A model generated the notes under the pieces. It saw only the letters and a program-made list of their open reading frames with translations. It had not been told where the DNA came from and made no database searches. Position numbers and translations under genes: made by a program. From JACDET01 sp035568375 (lineage in GTDB: Bacteria > Patescibacteriota > Microgenomatia > Levybacterales > UBA12049): 10,073 bases of DNA. Location: assembly GCA_035568375.1 (NCBI GenBank), contig DATMOG010000005.1, positions 1 to 10,073 on the forward strand, in the 5' to 3' direction. Shown here in pieces: positions 7,276 through 10,073 of this stretch; position 1 is the stretch's first letter; the number at the start of each line of letters is the position of its first letter.

Positions 7276-7321
7276 AGTATATTTTCGAAATGAGTAATTA
7301 ATACTACCACATCCCAGCCTC

Positions 7322-7356
7322 AAAAAAAACCCCCGCCAACCAGGCAGGGATTTTTT
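7322..7356 (-). terminator. Strong intrinsic terminator after the small basic gene, before secA
   Basis: On the minus strand CCCTGCC (7349-7343), a 5-base loop and GGCGGGG (7337-7331) form a G/C-rich 7-base stem with one T:G pair, followed by eight T's (7329-7322). A run of A's before the stem (7356-7351) can extend pairing with those T's to about 14 pairs. The plus strand has the same arms and a six-T run, but with two C:A mismatches. It should isolate secA from the exporter transcript. Confidence 0.85.
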
Positions 7357-7376
7357 AAACTTAGGTTATTACTATA

Positions 7377-7466
7377 CTACTTTCCTTTTCCTTTTTTAGG
7401 TTGTATTTGTGGTGGTTTTGATGGTTTTGTTTTTACACTCACCCTACCAATTTTTGGTTTAGGCAT
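7377..7466 (-). CDS. Small 29-residue Lys/Pro-rich basic protein, function unknown
   Basis: A short frame begins with ATG at 7466 and ends with TAG at 7377-7379. It encodes MPKPKIGRVSVK, then a Pro/Lys/Gln-rich middle and the end KKGKGK: 9 Lys, 1 Arg and 6 Pro among 29 residues, with no acidic residue, no Cys and no hydrophobic segment. Evidence that it is real: a full-length Shine-Dalgarno sequence at good spacing, a strong terminator 20 bases after the stop, and placement 23 bases after the ABC exporter stop in the same direction. I do not recognise the family. The composition would suit an RNA- or ribosome-binding peptide, a very small ribosomal-type protein, or a Pro-rich cationic peptide; nothing in the sequence chooses among these. 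Absence of a leader or double-Gly site argues against a classical exported bacteriocin. Confidence 0.7.
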   Translation of the reverse strand: MPKPKIGRVSVKTKPSKPPQIQPKKGKGK

Positions 7467-7471
7467 ATCTA

Positions 7472-7481
7472 ATCACCTCCT
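7472..7481 (-). promoter_or_regulatory. Full-length Shine-Dalgarno sequence of the 29-residue gene
   Basis: On the minus strand AGGAGGTGAT (7481-7472) matches the 16S rRNA 3' end along its whole length. Nine bases lie between the GGAGG core and the ATG at 7466. No other start in this window has anything close to it, which is what decides in favour of this short gene. Confidence 0.85.
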
Positions 7482-7489
7482 TTATTTAT

Positions 7490-9253
7490 TTAATCAATTT
7501 TTACTACAAAATGAAAGAAGTTTGATTTTTTGGCTAATTCTTCGTATTTCCCCATTTCTACAATTTTACCTTTACTCATTACTATTACCTGATCTGCTTG
7601 TGTAATAACATCTAGAATATTCGTAACAATAATTGTTGTTTTATTTTTAGAAACTGTATGGATATTTTTCCATACCTGTGCACGTGTTTGAATATCAAGT
7701 GAAGAGAGAGGCTCATCGAAAATGAGAATTTTTGCATCCTTTATAAAAGCACGCGCAATAGATAATCGCTGTCGTTGTCCTCCAGATAAATAGTTTCCCT
7801 CTTCACCAACATGAAAATTATATCCGTGAGGATGCTCTTTAATAAACTCATCTGCAACAGCAAGTTTTGCTGCTTTATGAATATCTTCTTCAGTTGCATT
7901 AAATTTTCCAAATGAAATAACATTACGAATAGTATCATTAAAAAGTACGTTTTCTTGTGGAACATAGGCAATACTTTTTCTAAGCACTTCTATTGAATAT
8001 TCCTTAATATTTTTTCCGCCAATCAATATTTCTCCTGAGGTTGGCTCACTAATCAAACGAGAAATAAGAGAAATCAGAGAAGTTTTGCCCGAACCACTGA
8101 CTCCAACGAGTACAGTCAAGGTATTTTGTTTTACCTGAAATGATATTCTATCAAGTATTTTTTCTCCCTCTTCTCCTTGAAAAGAAACATTTCTGAATTC
8201 GATACTTGTTTCACTTACTTCTTTCAGTTTTCCAGTATCGCTTGTTTGTAAATGTTTATTAAAAAACTCACGCATTCTATATATTTTAACTCGTGACTCT
8301 TTAAAGTCAGACCAAGCATAAATAATAGTAAGGATCGGATTAGTTAGATTATCTAGATAAAAAATAAACACGATAAGAAGACCGGTAGTAATTTCACCTG
8401 CATAGAAATACTGAATACCAATACCGATAATAAATGAATAAGAGATAGCAACAATAATGCCGACAAGTAAACTCAATAGAAAATTAACATGAAAAAGTTT
8501 TAAATCAGTATTCTGTGCAATCTGCATTTTATGATCAAATTTATTTGCTTCTCTTTGTTCTTGTGAAAATGATTGAATTACTTTTAACTGCGTAAGTGCT
8601 TGTTGAATAAAAGAAAATACAGCACTATTCCAATATTCAGAGCGCTTTGTTATCCTCACAATTCGCTTATTAAATATATAAAGGCTACCTGCTAAAAAAG
8701 GGAGAACTGCCAAAGAAATAAGCGTCAGCTTTATACTAATAGTAAGAAGGATAACAGTAGTAATAAGTAAAAAAAGAAAAGAGGTAATCATTGGAAGAAT
8801 TCCGAGTTCAATAATATCTCCCAAAGCATTCACATCATAACTTAATCTATAAATATAGTCTCCCACTTCTTGCTCTCTATAAAAACCCATATCTAGATTC
8901 TCTAAATTACGAAATGCTAACTGAGAAAATTTAAGCACAATGCCTCTAATCGCTTTTTTCACACTAATTAACTGATAATATTCTGAAAAACTGAGAAAAA
9001 TACTTATTAGGAAAAAGAGAAATACGATAAAAACCCCAAGCGTTTCTTGATTGGAAAAATGAGGAATTAACATATCTGGAAAAGTATGAGGATCCAGCTG
9101 CTGATCTCCAAGCACATTATCAATAAGAAATTTAAAAGGCCATGGAAGAAGTGCTTCCAATCCAGCAACAAACAACATCAACATTACTACATAAAGAAGA
9201 TTTCCTATAGATGGCTTAACTGTACTCAATAAAAATTGCTTGAAAGATTTCAT
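7490..9253 (-). CDS. ABC exporter half-transporter (MsbA/LmrA-like, membrane domain fused to ATPase) with Asn at the H-loop position
   Basis: This 587-residue protein has an N-terminal six-helix exporter domain (about 1-320; strongly hydrophobic around 16-34, 72-90, 150-172, 174-194, 258-284 and 288-312) and a C-terminal nucleotide-binding domain (about 350-580). The ATPase shows Walker A GVSGSGKT (384-391), Q-loop Q433, the GEEGNYLSGGQRQR signature region (483-496), Walker B ILIFDEP with catalytic E514, and D-loop SSLD (517-520). Where homologues have the switch histidine ('AHRLS'), this protein reads VTNILD, giving Asn545, exactly 31 residues after the catalytic Glu as in MsbA. Such half-transporters work as dimers and export lipids, drugs or peptides; substrate unknown. 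No C39 peptidase domain precedes the membrane part. There is no Shine-Dalgarno sequence before ATG 9253. The small basic gene follows after 23 bases and is probably on the same transcript. Confidence 0.93.
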   Translation of the reverse strand: MKSFKQFLLSTVKPSIGNLLYVVMLMLFVAGLEALLPWPFKFLIDNVLGDQQLDPHTFPDMLIPHFSNQETLGVFIVFLFFLISIFLSFSEYYQLISVKKAIRGIVLKFSQLAFRNLENLDMGFYREQEVGDYIYRLSYDVNALGDIIELGILPMITSFLFLLITTVILLTISIKLTLISLAVLPFLAGSLYIFNKRIVRITKRSEYWNSAVFSFIQQALTQLKVIQSFSQEQREANKFDHKMQIAQNTDLKLFHVNFLLSLLVGIIVAISYSFIIGIGIQYFYAGEITTGLLIVFIFYLDNLTNPILTIIYAWSDFKESRVKIYRMREFFNKHLQTSDTGKLKEVSETSIEFRNVSFQGEEGEKILDRISFQVKQNTLTVLVGVSGSGKTSLISLISRLISEPTSGEILIGGKNIKEYSIEVLRKSIAYVPQENVLFNDTIRNVISFGKFNATEEDIHKAAKLAVADEFIKEHPHGYNFHVGEEGNYLSGGQRQRLSIARAFIKDAKILIFDEPLSSLDIQTRAQVWKNIHTVSKNKTTIIVTNILDVITQADQVIVMSKGKIVEMGKYEELAKKSNFFHFVVKID

Positions 9254-9281
9254 ATAAAATAATCGCTCTTCTAAGCTTGCA

Positions 9282-9297
9282 GGATATGCAAATATCC
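9282..9297. repeat. Perfect inverted repeat between the surface-protein gene and the ABC exporter
   Basis: GGATAT (9282-9287) and ATATCC (9292-9297) are exact inverted copies with a 4-base loop. They lie in the 58-base gap, 29 bases upstream of the exporter ATG. No T-run follows on either strand, so it is a poor intrinsic terminator. It may be an operator or an mRNA structure, or chance. Confidence 0.4.
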
Positions 9298-9311
9298 ATC
9301 AAGTCTGCATT

Positions 9312-10073
9312 TTAAAAACAAAGAAAAAATAATAAACAATTTTTCGATTTTGCAGAAACAGTGCCAAGAGGTTTGACTGAGTCATGTTTATTTTGTATAT
9401 TTTTTTGAGACGAGGCATAACTGACATTTTTTTTTGTTGTCACACCCAAAACAGGCGCTAAGGCTCTATTCTCAACAGCAACAGCAAAATAACTAAAGTC
9501 AGTCGTGGTATTTGCAATAGTGCTATTACTCGTATTAATAATATTGGGAGTACTCAGGCTTTCCCAACTCTGTGTATCAGGATTATACTCTACTATCTCA
9601 GGTTGCTCATGTGCAGCAGCATACTTCAAAGGATCATAGTATAATAAAATAGTATAAGGACTATCTGTCTGCGTTTCTGGATAGCCATTAAATGCTGAAA
9701 TTGCCTTTATCCCATACAGATCTGAAATAACATTAAATCCATCAAACTGTGGAGGTGGCAGAATAGTTCCTCCTACATTGTAAAATGCCGTGGATGACGA
9801 CTTTGAAAAAGTGAAATTCAAATCATCACTAATACTATTATTGCCAATATAAACCGAAATTCCTTGTGCTTGCGAAATATTTGAAATAAATGATTCATCC
9901 CCAACAAAATTTGGACCTGCCATGATTTCTGCAGCCCATCCCTTTGGAAAATTCGGATCGTTTCCAGAATCAATTGATGAAGATGAAGATGAATCTGATG
10001 CGCTTACTGCTAGTTGCAAGCTCATACTACCGATATAAAGCGTTTCATTAGCTGAAATTTGCAAACCATAATC
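9312..10073 (-). CDS. C-terminal part of a Ser-rich putative cell-surface protein (runs off right edge)
   Basis: The frame is open to the right edge (the last bases read Asp-Tyr-Gly), so 253 residues of a longer protein are seen; no genuine start is in the window. It is rich in Ser, Thr, Asn and aromatic residues, as exported proteins often are, and contains a poly-Ser linker (DSSSSSSIDSG, fragment residues about 27-37). Later 'EYNPDTQSWESLSTP' and, after an Asn/Thr-rich stretch, 'TTTDFSYFAVAVE' resemble the beta-rich module found in bacterial surface proteins, where a value phrase with W-x-x-L is followed by an F-S-x-F strand. The tail has APVLGVTTKK, then a basic Gln/Asn/Lys-rich region, and ends in the hydrophobic CLLFFLCF. 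That end is too short for a normal membrane anchor and no sortase motif is present. The ABC exporter lies 58 bases downstream in the same direction. No specific function can be named. Confidence 0.75.
   Translation of the reverse strand, partial: DYGLQISANETLYIGSMSLQLAVSASDSSSSSSIDSGNDPNFPKGWAAEIMAGPNFVGDESFISNISQAQGISVYIGNNSISDDLNFTFSKSSSTAFYNVGGTILPPPQFDGFNVISDLYGIKAISAFNGYPETQTDSPYTILLYYDPLKYAAAHEQPEIVEYNPDTQSWESLSTPNIINTSNSTIANTTTDFSYFAVAVENRALAPVLGVTTKKNVSYASSQKNIQNKHDSVKPLGTVSAKSKNCLLFFLCF
9976..9993. repeat. Short tandem repeat GATGAA x3 encoding part of the poly-Ser linker
   Basis: Three exact hexamer copies lie at 9976-9981, 9982-9987 and 9988-9993. Read on the minus strand in the gene's frame they give alternating Ser codons. 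Copy number changes would keep the frame and only alter linker length. Confidence 0.6.

Noticed and set aside
6813..7297. Plus-strand frames opposite the secA N-terminal region
   Set aside because: They lie antisense within the conserved SecA Walker A region, overlap each other, and have no ribosome site or recognisable motif.
7276..7321. A secA promoter using TATACT directly before the ATG
   Set aside because: It would start transcription inside the coding region, and no -35 box fits; I could not settle on any promoter here.
7276..7323. Longer SecA beginning at a TTG at 7323 (16 extra residues)
   Set aside because: The TTG lies in the T-run of the upstream terminator, the extra residues do not look like SecA, and ATG 7275 gives a standard N-terminus.
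7741..7971. Second minus-strand frame inside the ABC exporter ATPase domain
   Set aside because: It overlaps the signature region of the exporter in another frame and has no own signal.
10062..10064. TTG at 10064 as the start of the surface protein
   Set aside because: The frame stays open to the window edge with no ribosome site, and the residues there look internal to a domain; the gene is simply cut by the edge.

Overview
The window is an A+T-rich, gene-dense stretch of a bacterial genome. The intergenic gaps are short, most genes lack a Shine-Dalgarno sequence, and TAA, TAG and TGA all appear as plausible stops, so the standard bacterial code fits. The gene content suggests an uncultivated bacterium, possibly of the Candidate Phyla Radiation (Patescibacteria): a bacterial SecA with a zinc-binding tail, an actinobacterial-type inositol-phosphate synthase, and Ser-rich exported proteins, one with an 'APVLG' motif near its end. 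No rRNA or other marker gene is present to settle the taxonomy.

Left part (1-4323). A PHP-domain metallophosphoesterase runs off the left edge on the minus strand. It is divergent, with a 21-base gap, from a CDP-alcohol phosphatidyltransferase with all eight motif residues and features typical of phosphatidylinositol-phosphate synthases. Convergent to that lies an inositol-1-phosphate synthase (ino1), which is divergent from a LysR-type regulator. After the regulator comes a secreted phosphoesterase of the family that includes mycobacterial SapM, a PI3P phosphatase. Together these could make inositol-1-phosphate, attach it to a CDP-lipid and possibly dephosphorylate the product. The linkage is inference from family membership and proximity. 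The ino1 and lysR promoters appear to overlap, the usual layout when a LysR protein controls its divergent neighbour.

Middle part (4324-7376). A 175-base spacer with small A/T-rich hairpins ends in a plus-strand terminator that overlaps the secA stop codon. secA (minus strand) is complete and looks fully functional. Its likely start is at 7275, just after a strong terminator that closes the operon upstream.

Right part (7377-10073, all minus strand). The C-terminal part of a Ser-rich putative surface protein enters from the right edge. It is followed by an ABC exporter half-transporter with Asn where the H-loop histidine should be. Then, 23 bases after the exporter stop, comes a 29-residue Lys/Pro-rich protein gene preceded by a full-length Shine-Dalgarno sequence, the only strong one seen here. 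A long hairpin terminator follows.

Three genes (ino1, lysR, phosphoesterase) have -35/-10 elements placed so that transcription would start within a few bases of the ATG. This suggests leaderless mRNAs and contrasts sharply with the small basic gene.
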